A stretch of 12,264 bases of DNA from positions 1-12,264 of the forward strand of contig JAPUFN010000355.1 of the NCBI GenBank assembly GCA_027293665.1, in the 5' to 3' direction. Shown here piece by piece: positions 1 to 6,747 of the stretch. Source of the DNA: Gammaproteobacteria bacterium (GTDB lineage: Bacteria > Pseudomonadota > Gammaproteobacteria > Pseudomonadales > Azotimanducaceae). The position numbers and the translations under genes were made by a program. The stretch's first letter is position 1. Every line of letters begins with the position of its first letter. The notes under the pieces are model-generated. The model saw only the letters and a list, made by a program, of their open reading frames with translations, searched no databases and was not told the DNA's origin.

Positions 1-111
1 ATTGGCGCACCACGCAAGATACATTCCCATCGGCACGCAGGCCCGTTCGATGCTGCCTGCGGCATCCAGGTGGTGATCGAGATCATCGTAGACAACACTC
101 TCCCGCGACAT
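1..111 (-). CDS. DUF7832-like small protein, N-terminal fragment
   Basis: The minus strand reads an ATG at 111 and stays open for 37 codons to the window edge, so only the N-terminus is present. The visible peptide has an acidic tyrosine-containing stretch (YDDLDHH, residues 8-14) and ends in a GMYLAW motif (residues 29-34). From memory this pattern, a YDD start followed about 20 residues later by G-M-[FY]-L-A-W, is typical of the uncharacterised DUF7832 family. No function can be given. It begins 13 nt after the stop of the upstream PLP-enzyme gene on the same strand, so the two are probably co-transcribed. No strong Shine-Dalgarno sequence is visible. I am fairly sure it is coding and less sure of the family. 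Confidence 0.55.
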   Translation of the reverse strand, partial: MSRESVVYDDLDHHLDAAGSIERACVPMGMYLAWCAN

Positions 112-124
112 CGCCTGCGACACG

Positions 125-1279
125 CTAGAGGGCCTGTTCGAGATCGCGCAGCAGGTCGTGGGTCGATTCGATGCCGACACTCAACCGGATCAGGCTGTCG
201 CCTATACCCACTTCGGCCCTTTTTTCAGTAGAGAGGCTCGCGTGGGTCATCAACCCCGGATGTTCGATCAGGGATTCCACCCCGCCGAGGCTTTCCGCCA
301 GTGTAAACAATCTGACCTTCGACATGAGAGCTTTTGCAGCAGGCAAGCCGCCCTTGATCGAAAACGCCAGCATGCCGCCGTGGCCCGACGTCTGGCGGCA
401 GGCAAGTTCGTGCTGCGGATGGCTCGCAAGCCCCGGATAGGCCACCCATTCCACTTTGGGATGGCCCTGGAGGAATTCTGCTATGGCGAGCGCGTTCTTC
501 GTGTGCGCCTCCATGCGGATCGCCAGGGTCTTCAAGCTGCGCAGACACAGAAAAGCATCAAAAGCGCTCTGAATCCCGCCGAGCGACTGGTTGAGAAACT
601 TCAGCTGCCCGCCGAGCTCTGCATCATCGGTGATCACAACACCGCCAATGAGATCGCTGTGGCCGTTGATGTACTTCGTCGTAGAGTGCAGCACCAGATC
701 CGCACCCAGTGCGAGCGGTCGCTGAAAATATGGACTCATGAAGGTGTTGTCGACCATCAGTCGGGCACCGTGTTCGTGTGCAATGGCGGCAACGGCTGCG
801 ATGTCGATCAGCTTCATCAGCGGATTTGTCGGCGATTCGATCCAGACCAGGCGGGTGTTGTCACGCATGGCACCCGCGAGTGCCGCCGGCTCTGATAGAT
901 CCAGGAAAGTGAAATCGAGGCCGCTCTTGCGGAACACCTCCTCGAACAGTCGATAAGTGCCGCCGTACATGTCATCGCAACACACGATGTGATCGCCCTG
1001 GCTGAGCAGGTGCATGACCGTCGTCGCGCCCAGGCAGCCGGATGCAAACGCAAAGCCAAAGCGGGCGCCTTCGAGATTGGCGACACATTCTTCGTACGCG
1101 CTGCGGGTGGGATTGCCCGCTCGGGAGTAATCGTAACCCTGAAATACGCCAGGTTCGGAATGGATGTAAGTCGAGGTCAGATACAAGGGTGTTACGACCG
1201 CGCCGGTGGCACTGTCGGGACTCTGTCCTGCATGTATGGCACGTGTCTCAAAGCCGAATTCTTCATCTGACCAGTTCAT
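125..1279 (-). CDS. metB: Cystathionine gamma-synthase/gamma-lyase family PLP enzyme
   Basis: This 384-residue protein has the usual full length of the Cys/Met metabolism PLP family. It most likely makes cystathionine from an activated homoserine and cysteine, or splits cystathionine, in the cytoplasm. Visible landmarks are the tetramer-contact motif YSRAGNPTR (51-59), the PLP-stacking tyrosine in DDMYGGT (Tyr105), Asp177 in VDNTF, the Schiff-base lysine Lys202 in STTKYINGHSD, and the C-terminal TLAESLGGVESL (326-337), whose Glu329 aligns with the specificity glutamate of gamma-synthases and gamma-lyases. It resembles the Xanthomonas-type enzymes annotated under both names, so synthase versus lyase cannot be settled from sequence and the symbol is tentative. 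The ATG at 1279 has a GAGGGA Shine-Dalgarno a few bases upstream. A 13-bp direct repeat with 22-bp period lies in the leader. Confidence 0.9.
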   Translation of the reverse strand: MNWSDEEFGFETRAIHAGQSPDSATGAVVTPLYLTSTYIHSEPGVFQGYDYSRAGNPTRSAYEECVANLEGARFGFAFASGCLGATTVMHLLSQGDHIVCCDDMYGGTYRLFEEVFRKSGLDFTFLDLSEPAALAGAMRDNTRLVWIESPTNPLMKLIDIAAVAAIAHEHGARLMVDNTFMSPYFQRPLALGADLVLHSTTKYINGHSDLIGGVVITDDAELGGQLKFLNQSLGGIQSAFDAFLCLRSLKTLAIRMEAHTKNALAIAEFLQGHPKVEWVAYPGLASHPQHELACRQTSGHGGMLAFSIKGGLPAAKALMSKVRLFTLAESLGGVESLIEHPGLMTHASLSTEKRAEVGIGDSLIRLSVGIESTHDLLRDLEQAL

Positions 1280-1288
1280 CGTTCATCC

Positions 1289-1323
1289 CTCATCCTGCGC
1301 TCTTTGTGCGCTCATCCTGCGCT
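1289..1323. repeat. Tandem 13-bp direct repeat in the metB leader
   Basis: CTCATCCTGCGCT occurs at 1289-1301 and again, identical, at 1311-1323. The starts are 22 bp apart, about two helical turns. The pair lies between the start of the PLP-enzyme gene (1279, minus strand) and the stop of the next gene upstream (1336). The proximal copy overlaps the region that supplies the Shine-Dalgarno sequence. It could be an operator with tandem sites or a small duplication. It does not match the MetJ box. Confidence 0.6.
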
Positions 1324-1335
1324 GTTGCGTGGCTG

Positions 1336-1809
1336 TCATGGCGCGAAGCTTGAGCGGGCTCGAACGCCCCAACGACCGTCGATTCGCGCGATCACATACA
1401 ACGAATCAAAGGACGCTATCAGCGCATCGTCTGCATCGAAACGGGAAAACCGCACCTGTATGTGGACTTTCGTTGCAGAGTCCTGGAGCACGACCATGTC
1501 ATCCCAGGTGCTGTAACGCCAACCGGTATCCGCGGCAAATCTATCGAGATCCATTCCGTCCAGGAAGTCATCGCGCGTGTCATAAATCACGACTTCGGAG
1601 CTCGCGATGCGCACATGGGGATAAACCAGCGTGTCCGCCCAGGCGACTTCATCGCGCGCGTTGAACGCCGTCAGGAAGTCGGCCATCACGCCGGTGGCAG
1701 CTTCGCGGGCTGCTGCGTCGGCGAAAACCGGATTCGCCATGAAGCAACAGCCGAGTAACAAGCCAGGTGACAACACCCTGAGCAGCATTTTGCAGTTCCG
1801 CCTGTCCAT
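1336..1809 (-). CDS. Exported SnoaL/NTF2-like protein
   Basis: A 157-residue protein of unknown role. The N-terminus is a probable Sec signal peptide: basic residues (MDRRNCK), a hydrophobic stretch at about 8-24, and an AXA-type site VFA before Asp31. The LLGC at 18-21 could alternatively be read as a weak lipobox. The mature part has the look of a SnoaL/NTF2-like alpha+beta barrel: an initial helix with FLTAFNARDEVAWADT, then strands ending in VHIQVRFSRFDADD and YVIARIDGRWGVRARSSFAP, a common ending for small calcium/calmodulin-kinase-association-like domains. I chose the ATG at 1809, preceded by a GGGGTG stretch, because upstream codons in the frame do not resemble protein and the signal peptide starts here. 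An internal ATG at 1788 is possible. The gene lies 56 nt upstream of the PLP-enzyme gene on the same strand. Confidence 0.7.
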   Translation of the reverse strand: MDRRNCKMLLRVLSPGLLLGCCFMANPVFADAAAREAATGVMADFLTAFNARDEVAWADTLVYPHVRIASSEVVIYDTRDDFLDGMDLDRFAADTGWRYSTWDDMVVLQDSATKVHIQVRFSRFDADDALIASFDSLYVIARIDGRWGVRARSSFAP

Positions 1810-1987
1810 GCTCACACCCCGCAGCTTTCTCAACCTCAGCAAAGAGTCGCGCACAGTAGCCGTCGAGCGCGCGTCGGACAAGCACTGGCACTGAAGCGAA
1901 TTTGTACTACACTCTCGCCTGTCGCGGTAGTGCCGGGATGCGCCGCACGCTGCGGCAGGTACGTCCGGCAAGACGATGGAGGAGACC

Positions 1988-2656
1988 ATGGGCCGACTAT
2001 TTTTGATATTCAGTATTCTGACGTTCTCAGCCGCTGCCTATGCAGCAGGCTCGGCGGGGGGCACCGGCGGCGATATGCCCACGGGCGGCGTCGCGCAAAC
2101 ACCGGAGCAGATAGCCGCTTCACTCTACAAATCCGGCCTCAAGCACAAGAAACGTGCCTGGAAGAATGAAGAGCGAGCGGCGACCGCGCTGGCGGCGGAG
2201 AACGAGAAAAAATACCAGAAGTATCTGAAGCGGGCGCAGAAGGAATACGTGAAGGCCATGAACGATCATGGCTCTGCTCTGAAAGTCTTTCCGCAGCACT
2301 ACGAGGCCGCTAACGAACTGGGTTACGCACTGCGCAAGACGGGCGATTATCGTAAAGCGATTGGCGCCTATAACTATGCCCTGGGTATCAAACCCGATTT
2401 TCTCCAGGCAATCGAGTATCGCGGCGAAGCATTCCTCGCCATCGGCCTGATCGATGAAGCCAAGCAGTCCTATATGATTTTGTTCCGCGCAGATCCCGAA
2501 CTTGCTCAGCAACTCATGACCGCAATGGACACCTGGCTTACGGAACAATCCCAGCAGACCGAGTCTGTTGCGGAGCTGGCCGCCTGGGTCGAAGAGCGGA
2601 AGAATCTGGCAAACATCTCGCAGGATCTCTCGCAGAATACTGCTCGTCAGTGGTAG
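1988..2656 (+). CDS. Exported tetratricopeptide-repeat protein
   Basis: A 222-residue protein with a short signal peptide (hydrophobic 3-17, cleavage probably after AYA at about 19), then a glycine-rich linker, a highly charged helical region (about 41-95, many Lys/Glu/Ala) that may form a coiled coil, and two clear TPR units at about 104-137 and 138-171. The first carries the canonical pattern of A-x-x-x-L-G-Y-A-L followed by YRKAIGAYNYALGIKPD. It probably acts as a periplasmic scaffold; the partner is unknown. The ATG at 1988 is preferred over an in-frame ATG at 1976 because GGAGGAGA (1978-1985) is an ideally placed Shine-Dalgarno for it. A weak sigma70-like promoter, CTGGCA (1885-1890), 17-bp spacer and TACACT (1908-1913), lies upstream. 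It converges on the dioxygenase gene with 18 bp between the stops and no obvious terminator. Confidence 0.85.
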   Translation: MGRLFLIFSILTFSAAAYAAGSAGGTGGDMPTGGVAQTPEQIAASLYKSGLKHKKRAWKNEERAATALAAENEKKYQKYLKRAQKEYVKAMNDHGSALKVFPQHYEAANELGYALRKTGDYRKAIGAYNYALGIKPDFLQAIEYRGEAFLAIGLIDEAKQSYMILFRADPELAQQLMTAMDTWLTEQSQQTESVAELAAWVEERKNLANISQDLSQNTARQW

Positions 2657-2674
2657 CCAGGGCCCGGTCCGCCG

Positions 2675-3499
2675 CTAGATCGGCACCTCACCGCTGATTG
2701 TGACGCGATGCATGCGTCGGTGCTGCGGAAAATAATCATTCACCGGTTTGTGTTGCGTTAACCGATTGTCCCAGATCGCCACGGTGTTCGGCTGCCAGCT
2801 GAGCCGCACGACGAACTCCTCCGTCACGATATGGCGATACAGGAACGCGAGCAGCATCGTACTTTCGGCTTTGCTCAATCCCACAATGTGCGTCGTGAAC
2901 AACGCATTGACATAGATGACCTTTTTTGCGGTTTCTGGATGCACGCAGATGAGCGGATGAGTTACCGGAGGATTGTCTGCAACCGCTCCGGCAAGTCGCT
3001 CGGTGCCACCGGGTTCGGCGAGGCTCTCGGCGAAGCCATGGCGAAAGTCATGGACCGCGTAGAGCTCATCGAGCATGCGCCTGATCGGCCCTGACAGACT
3101 TTCATAAGCAGCCGCGGTACTCGCCCACAACGTGTCGCCGCCGAAGGGCGGAATGACCTGACCGTGCAGCAACGTGATGGCAGGCGGTGCACTGCGAAAT
3201 GTCATGTCGGTGTGCCAGGCTTCAATCTTGCTGGGTTCTTCTGCGGTGCTTTCGAGTATCTGCACATCGGGCGCCTCAGGCACGCTCGCATAGGCAGGAT
3301 GGCCCTCCACCTGGCCGAATCTGCGGGCAAACGCCTGGAACTCAAGCGGTGCGATATCCTGCCCGCGAAAAAACAGGACTTCATGCTCGAGCAGCGCTGC
3401 ATGGACCTGTGCGAACAGCGCATCCGACCCGGCAACATCCGCTAGCGAGACATCAGCAATATAGGCACCGATAGCCCCGGCTGCTTTTTGCAACTGCAA
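2675..3499 (-). CDS. TauD/TfdA-family Fe(II)/2-oxoglutarate dioxygenase
   Basis: A 274-residue dioxygenase close in length and motif layout to E. coli TauD, which oxidises taurine to aminoacetaldehyde and sulfite. The iron triad is His96-x-Asp98 (AWHTD) and His250 (WDNRLTQH). Arg261 matches the 2-oxoglutarate arginine. Arg265 (MHR), His67 and Tyr70 (GHPAY) and Phe201 match TauD substrate-pocket positions, so a sulfonate-like substrate is plausible. The position of TauD Asn95 is not conserved, so taurine itself is not assured. No ATG exists in this frame near the N-terminus. The start is TTG at 3499, with an AAGGA ribosome site 7 nt upstream, giving the usual family N-terminus (GAIGAYIADVSL). 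An ATG at 3507 is out of frame and soon meets a stop. The gene is divergent from the aldolase-mtnA operon. Confidence 0.88.
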   Translation of the reverse strand: MQLQKAAGAIGAYIADVSLADVAGSDALFAQVHAALLEHEVLFFRGQDIAPLEFQAFARRFGQVEGHPAYASVPEAPDVQILESTAEEPSKIEAWHTDMTFRSAPPAITLLHGQVIPPFGGDTLWASTAAAYESLSGPIRRMLDELYAVHDFRHGFAESLAEPGGTERLAGAVADNPPVTHPLICVHPETAKKVIYVNALFTTHIVGLSKAESTMLLAFLYRHIVTEEFVVRLSWQPNTVAIWDNRLTQHKPVNDYFPQHRRMHRVTISGEVPI

Positions 3500-3516
3500 C
3501 GTGGCATCCTTATAGC
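3488..3516 (+). promoter_or_regulatory. Candidate promoter of the aldolase-mtnA operon
   Basis: TTGCAA (3488-3493) and TATAGC (3511-3516) are separated by 17 bp and each match 4 of 6 consensus positions. Transcription would start near 3523, about 21 nt before the GTG start at 3544. The -35 element would lie inside the first codons of the divergent dioxygenase gene. On the opposite strand TAAAAT (3539-3534) is a possible -10 for that gene, without a recognisable -35. Confidence 0.33.
3507..3511 (-). promoter_or_regulatory. Ribosome binding site fixing a TTG start
   Basis: On the minus strand AAGGA is followed 7 nt later by TTG at 3499, the start of the TauD-like dioxygenase. The spacing favours this TTG over the second in-frame TTG at 3493. 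The ATG formed right next to the site (3507) is in another frame and cannot start this gene. Confidence 0.6.
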
Positions 3517-3543
3517 TGAAATTGAAGAAAGTGATTTTACCCA

Positions 3544-4203
3544 GTGGCAGAGCAAGAAGGCATCATTAGATTCGCCTACGACCTGCAGGCACCCGAGACC
3601 GAGGTCGCCGAAGACGCACTCTTTCAGCCGCTGCGCGCCTGGCGGGCTATTTTCCGGGACCTCGGTCTGGTAGGTCAGGATCCAGCACGCTACCAAGGGC
3701 TGGGTTTCGGCAACCTCAGTGCTCGCGATCCTGATCGCGAGGACGAATTCATTGTTACGGCCAGCCAGTCAGGTGGCGTGGAAAATCTCCAGCAACAGCA
3801 GATGGTTCGTATCACCAGCTGCAATCTGGAGCGCTTCTGGGTCGATGCCTGTGGCGATGAGCCCCCCTCTTCGGAAACCCTGACCCATGCCATGGTCTAT
3901 GCCGCCGATCCACGAATCGCCTGGATTTTCCATTGCCACAGCCCGGCCATCTGGAGTCGCGCGAGCGAGTTGACCCTGCCTTGTACGGATGCCGGAGTCG
4001 CCTATGGATCTCCGGACATGGTCGGCGCGGTCGCCGGTCTCCTGCAGAAACATCACTCACGGCCTCTGGTCTTCGCAACCCTCGGTCACACCGATGGTAT
4101 TTTTGCCTGTGGTCCGACGGCGCGGGACACCGGCGGCCTACTGGTGAGTTACGTTGCGAAAGCGCTGGCAGCTCGGGCTCTGGATGAGAATGAGGATGCG
4201 TGA
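3544..4203 (+). CDS. Class II aldolase/adducin-family protein
   Basis: A 219-residue zinc-dependent class II aldolase-like protein. The metal and catalytic residues are visible: Glu111 (SSET), His130 and His132 (FHCHS) and His182 (LGHTDG). The Glu-to-first-His spacing of 19 equals that in fuculose-1-phosphate aldolase (E73, H92). GLGFGNLSAR (52-61) is the phosphate-loop equivalent of the family GNxS motif. It belongs to a GFGNLSAR/GHxDG-type branch, not to typical MtnB, whose loop reads differently. Because mtnA follows after 10 nt, the likely substrate is the mtnA product (5-methylthioribulose-1-phosphate) or a related deoxy-ketose phosphate. Cleavage would give DHAP plus an aldehyde, while dehydration (MtnB activity) is the alternative. 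GTG at 3544 is the only usable start, since the frame has a stop at 3532 and the next Met is residue 87. Shine-Dalgarno is weak. Confidence 0.85.
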   Translation: MAEQEGIIRFAYDLQAPETEVAEDALFQPLRAWRAIFRDLGLVGQDPARYQGLGFGNLSARDPDREDEFIVTASQSGGVENLQQQQMVRITSCNLERFWVDACGDEPPSSETLTHAMVYAADPRIAWIFHCHSPAIWSRASELTLPCTDAGVAYGSPDMVGAVAGLLQKHHSRPLVFATLGHTDGIFACGPTARDTGGLLVSYVAKALAARALDENEDA

Positions 4204-4213
4204 GAGTGAGCCG

Positions 4214-5248
4214 ATGACGCTGGATGCAAAGATTCCAGCGACCATCGTCTGGCACAACGACCAACTGAAGATTCTCGACCAACGGCGCCTGCCGGGCGCG
4301 GTGAGCTATCTCGAGGTGACAGATCTCGACGCGGCATGGCAGGCGATAAACACACTTGCAGTGCGCGGGGCACCGGCGATTGGAATCACAGCGGCATACG
4401 CTCTGGTAGTCGCCATGCGCAATACGCCCGACCAGCGCTCAGTCGCGCAGTTCCTCGAGGACCTCAATGCTGCCGGCACTTACCTCAAGACCGCCCGGCC
4501 AACGGCGGTAAATCTTGCCTGGGCCGTCGACCGGGTGATCGCGGCGGCCAGTTGTGAACCCAGTTACGTTCGAATTAAATCGGAAGCAGAAACCATCCAC
4601 GCCGAGGACCGCAGGATCTGTCGCGCGATTGGCGAGGCGGGGCGCGGGCTCATCACCCCGCATTGTCGGATATTGACCCATTGCAATGCCGGTTCTCTGG
4701 CGGTATCTGAGCTGGGAACCGCCACCGCGCCGCTCTACCTCAATCATGCAGCAAACGTCCCGTTCAAGGTCTACGTTGGTGAAACCCGGCCGCTGCTGCA
4801 GGGGGCCAGGCTTACAGCCTGGGAGCTGAGTCAGGCCGGCATAGACGTGACACTGATCTGCGACAGCATGGCGGCAAGCCTCATGGCAGCCGGTCAGATC
4901 GATCTGGTGATCGTGGGTACTGACCGGGTGACCGGCAATGGCGATGTGGTGAACAAGATTGGCACCCTCAATCTGGCCGTACTGTGTCACCACTTTGAGG
5001 TGCCTTTTTACGTCGCCTGTCCTGTCTCCAGCTATGACCCCGCGACACCCAGTGGCGCCGAAGTCGTGATCGAGGAACGCGACAGTAGCGAAATACTTGG
5101 CGATCAGGCTGCCGATGTGCCGGTGTTCAATCCGGCATTCGACATCACCCCAGCAGCGCTGGTCAGCGGCATCATCACCGATCGCGGCATCGCCAGAGCT
5201 CCGCTTGCGGATTCCCTGGCGGAACTATTTCAATCTGGAGAGGGTTAG
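4214..5248 (+). CDS. mtnA: S-methyl-5-thioribose-1-phosphate isomerase
   Basis: A 344-residue aldose-ketose isomerase of the methionine salvage pathway, converting 5-methylthioribose-1-phosphate to 5-methylthioribulose-1-phosphate in the cytosol. Family signatures in order: LDQRRLP (21-27), NTLAVRGAPAIGI (46-58), ARPTAVNLAWAVDRV (94-108), HCNAGSLAV with the catalytic Cys157, VGETRPLLQGARLTAWEL (188-205), and GTDRVTGNGDVVNKIGT with the catalytic acid Asp237, then the C-terminal NPAFDITP. Length is normal. ATG at 4214 is chosen because the protein then begins as homologues do. In-frame ATGs at 4184, 4190 and 4196 would only add an odd Met-Arg repeat overlapping the aldolase end. It follows the aldolase gene after 10 nt, so is co-transcribed. 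Eukaryote-like eIF2B-alpha or ribose-1,5-bisphosphate isomerase is less likely given the motifs. No mtnB, C, D, K or P is in the window. Confidence 0.95.
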   Translation: MTLDAKIPATIVWHNDQLKILDQRRLPGAVSYLEVTDLDAAWQAINTLAVRGAPAIGITAAYALVVAMRNTPDQRSVAQFLEDLNAAGTYLKTARPTAVNLAWAVDRVIAAASCEPSYVRIKSEAETIHAEDRRICRAIGEAGRGLITPHCRILTHCNAGSLAVSELGTATAPLYLNHAANVPFKVYVGETRPLLQGARLTAWELSQAGIDVTLICDSMAASLMAAGQIDLVIVGTDRVTGNGDVVNKIGTLNLAVLCHHFEVPFYVACPVSSYDPATPSGAEVVIEERDSSEILGDQAADVPVFNPAFDITPAALVSGIITDRGIARAPLADSLAELFQSGEG

Positions 5249-5796
5249 GCTCGGCTGAGCGCGTGGATTTTCTTTGCCCGTTTGAACGGATTGATCAAGG
5301 GGGAATCTTTGCCACAGTAACGAATCTGTGGGAAACCCATGTTCATAACTTCCCGAACAGGGGCTTTGCTGTCCGCATTGACGTCAACCATGATCAGATA
5401 CATGCCAGCTTCGATGTCCTCATGAAAAGATTCGATCTTGTAACTTTCCCTCGACCAGCCGACCAGACTACCCTGCCATGCGCCAAACAAAAATCCTACA
5501 GCAACAAACAAACCAACGGTCATGGCTGTGCTCGGCCAGACTGCAACCTCGGCAACCGCAACGAGCAGACCGAGTAACAAGCCAATGCACCCACCAATCA
5601 GCGCCCACTGTTCGCCGGTGTGAACAATGTCTAGCTGCTGGTAGGTCGTCGCTGAGTGGATGTGGTGTTGATAAAGACCGGCTTCGTCTTTAGCGAGCAC
5701 GTGGAAATTCCAGTCTGTGATGCCTTCTTTGTGTAGCGCATCAGAGATTGCCTTAGTGACAACGATATCATCACTTAGATAATAGAGTCTGAACAC
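5245..5796 (-). CDS. Two-helix membrane protein of unknown function
   Basis: A protein of about 183 residues that I do not recognise with certainty. It has a soluble N-terminal part (FRLYYLSDD, then a helix and the strand WNFHVLAKDE), two adjacent transmembrane segments (about 64-86 and 90-112, rich in Gly, Leu and Val and joined by a short WPST turn), and a soluble C-terminal part with EDIEAGMYLIMVDV. The order strand-helix-strand, membrane hairpin, then strand resembles DUF1269-like small inner-membrane proteins, so a split ferredoxin-like domain interrupted by a hairpin is plausible. GTG codons in frame at 5808, 5802 and 5796 could all start it. I prefer 5796, because a TATACT -10 (5828-5823) would then leave a 20-nt leader and homologues seem to start at this point. 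Its stop overlaps the stop of mtnA by 4 bp, tail to tail. Confidence 0.7.
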   Translation of the reverse strand: MFRLYYLSDDIVVTKAISDALHKEGITDWNFHVLAKDEAGLYQHHIHSATTYQQLDIVHTGEQWALIGGCIGLLLGLLVAVAEVAVWPSTAMTVGLFVAVGFLFGAWQGSLVGWSRESYKIESFHEDIEAGMYLIMVDVNADSKAPVREVMNMGFPQIRYCGKDSPLINPFKRAKKIHALSRA

Positions 5797-5886
5797 AGCC
5801 ACCCCCACCTGCCCATAATCGAGTATACGCCCGGGCGAATTCCTACGTTAGACTAAAATTCTCTATACGCGCGCAGTGTTCGAATC

Positions 5887-6747
5887 GTGCCGATCCAGGA
5901 TCGAAAATCTCCCATAAGCCGAGTGCTGGAGGATGCCCACGGGCGCCAGCCCGTCACCATCAGCAGCCTTGTGGCCGATCTGACCGCGCTTTTCGACGAC
6001 GCCCGATTACTCGGCATTGGCCCGGGTTGCCTGCTCAACGTTCACAGTTCACTTTCGCAGATCGGTTGGGTCGCCGGTGGTGCGCAAGCTGTGATCTCTG
6101 CGCTGCAGGAGGTGATCGGCCCGACAGGAACACTCATGATGCCGGCACACACCGGACATCTATCGGATCCCGGGAACTGGAACTCGCCGCCGGTTCCCGA
6201 GCCATGGTGGCAGATTATTCGCGACGAAATGCCTGCCTTCGATCCCGCGCTGACACCGACCAGGAACATGGGCGTCATTGCTGAAACATTCCGCACGTAC
6301 CCGGCCGTGTTGCGCAGCCCGCACCCATGGGTCTCTTTTACGGCGCGTGGCCCGCACGCTGGAGAACTCACGGCCGACCATCCGACGGAGGTGATGTTTG
6401 GCGAGCCGTCGCCGATCGCGAAGTTATACGAATTGGATGGGTTCGTGCTGTTACTCGGTGTGGATCACGCCAACAACAGCATCATTCATCTCGCCGAAGA
6501 TCGCGCTCACTGGAAAAACAAAACCTATCACGCAGAGGGCGCGCCGGTTCTGCACAACGGCCGTCGCGAGTGGCGCACCTATACCACACTGCAGACAAAC
6601 GACGAAGATTTCAGCGAACTCGGTACACAGTTCGCAGCCCGGACGGGACACGAGATTCAAGGCCGCGTTGGTTGGGGCAATGCCCGTGTGATGCGCGCCC
6701 GCGACATCGTGGACTTTGCCCAGCCCTGGCTCGAAGCACATCGATGA
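5887..6747 (+). CDS. AAC(3)-family N-acetyltransferase
   Basis: A 286-residue member of the aminoglycoside 3-N-acetyltransferase (antibiotic_NAT) family, which transfers acetyl from acetyl-CoA to an amine. Motifs: NVHSSLSQIGWVAGGAQAV (51-69), GPTGTLMMPAHTG (78-90), the PPVPEPWW segment (101-108), FDPALTPTRNMGVIAETFR (118-136), RSPHPWVSF (143-151), YELDGFVLLLGVDH with the conserved His194, and IIHLAEDRA (199-207). All key blocks are present, so it should be active. Chromosomal members often have unknown natural amines as substrates, and resistance to aminoglycosides cannot be assumed. GTG at 5887 is the likely start with no good Shine-Dalgarno, so the true N-terminus is uncertain. It ends in an ATGA overlap with greB, which suggests translational coupling. 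Confidence 0.9.
   Translation: MPIQDRKSPISRVLEDAHGRQPVTISSLVADLTALFDDARLLGIGPGCLLNVHSSLSQIGWVAGGAQAVISALQEVIGPTGTLMMPAHTGHLSDPGNWNSPPVPEPWWQIIRDEMPAFDPALTPTRNMGVIAETFRTYPAVLRSPHPWVSFTARGPHAGELTADHPTEVMFGEPSPIAKLYELDGFVLLLGVDHANNSIIHLAEDRAHWKNKTYHAEGAPVLHNGRREWRTYTTLQTNDEDFSELGTQFAARTGHEIQGRVGWGNARVMRARDIVDFAQPWLEAHR

Noticed and set aside
158..895. Long plus-strand open frame of 245 codons opposite the PLP-enzyme gene.
   Set aside because: It is a shadow of the well-supported minus-strand gene and its peptide shows no recognisable domain.
1810..1989. N-terminal extension of the SnoaL-like protein up to 1989.
   Set aside because: The added 60 residues have no domain-like character, would hide the signal peptide, and would overlap the promoter and start of the divergent TPR gene.
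4154..4213. Upstream in-frame ATGs (4154, 4184, 4190, 4196) as mtnA starts.
   Set aside because: They add a low-complexity Met-Arg stretch absent from the family and overlap the aldolase gene; 4214 gives the standard N-terminus.
6327..6743. N-terminal extension of GreB inside the acetyltransferase gene.
   Set aside because: GreB homologues begin at the Ser-Arg-Tyr-Arg segment at 6744; the extension is an out-of-frame reading of the acetyltransferase.
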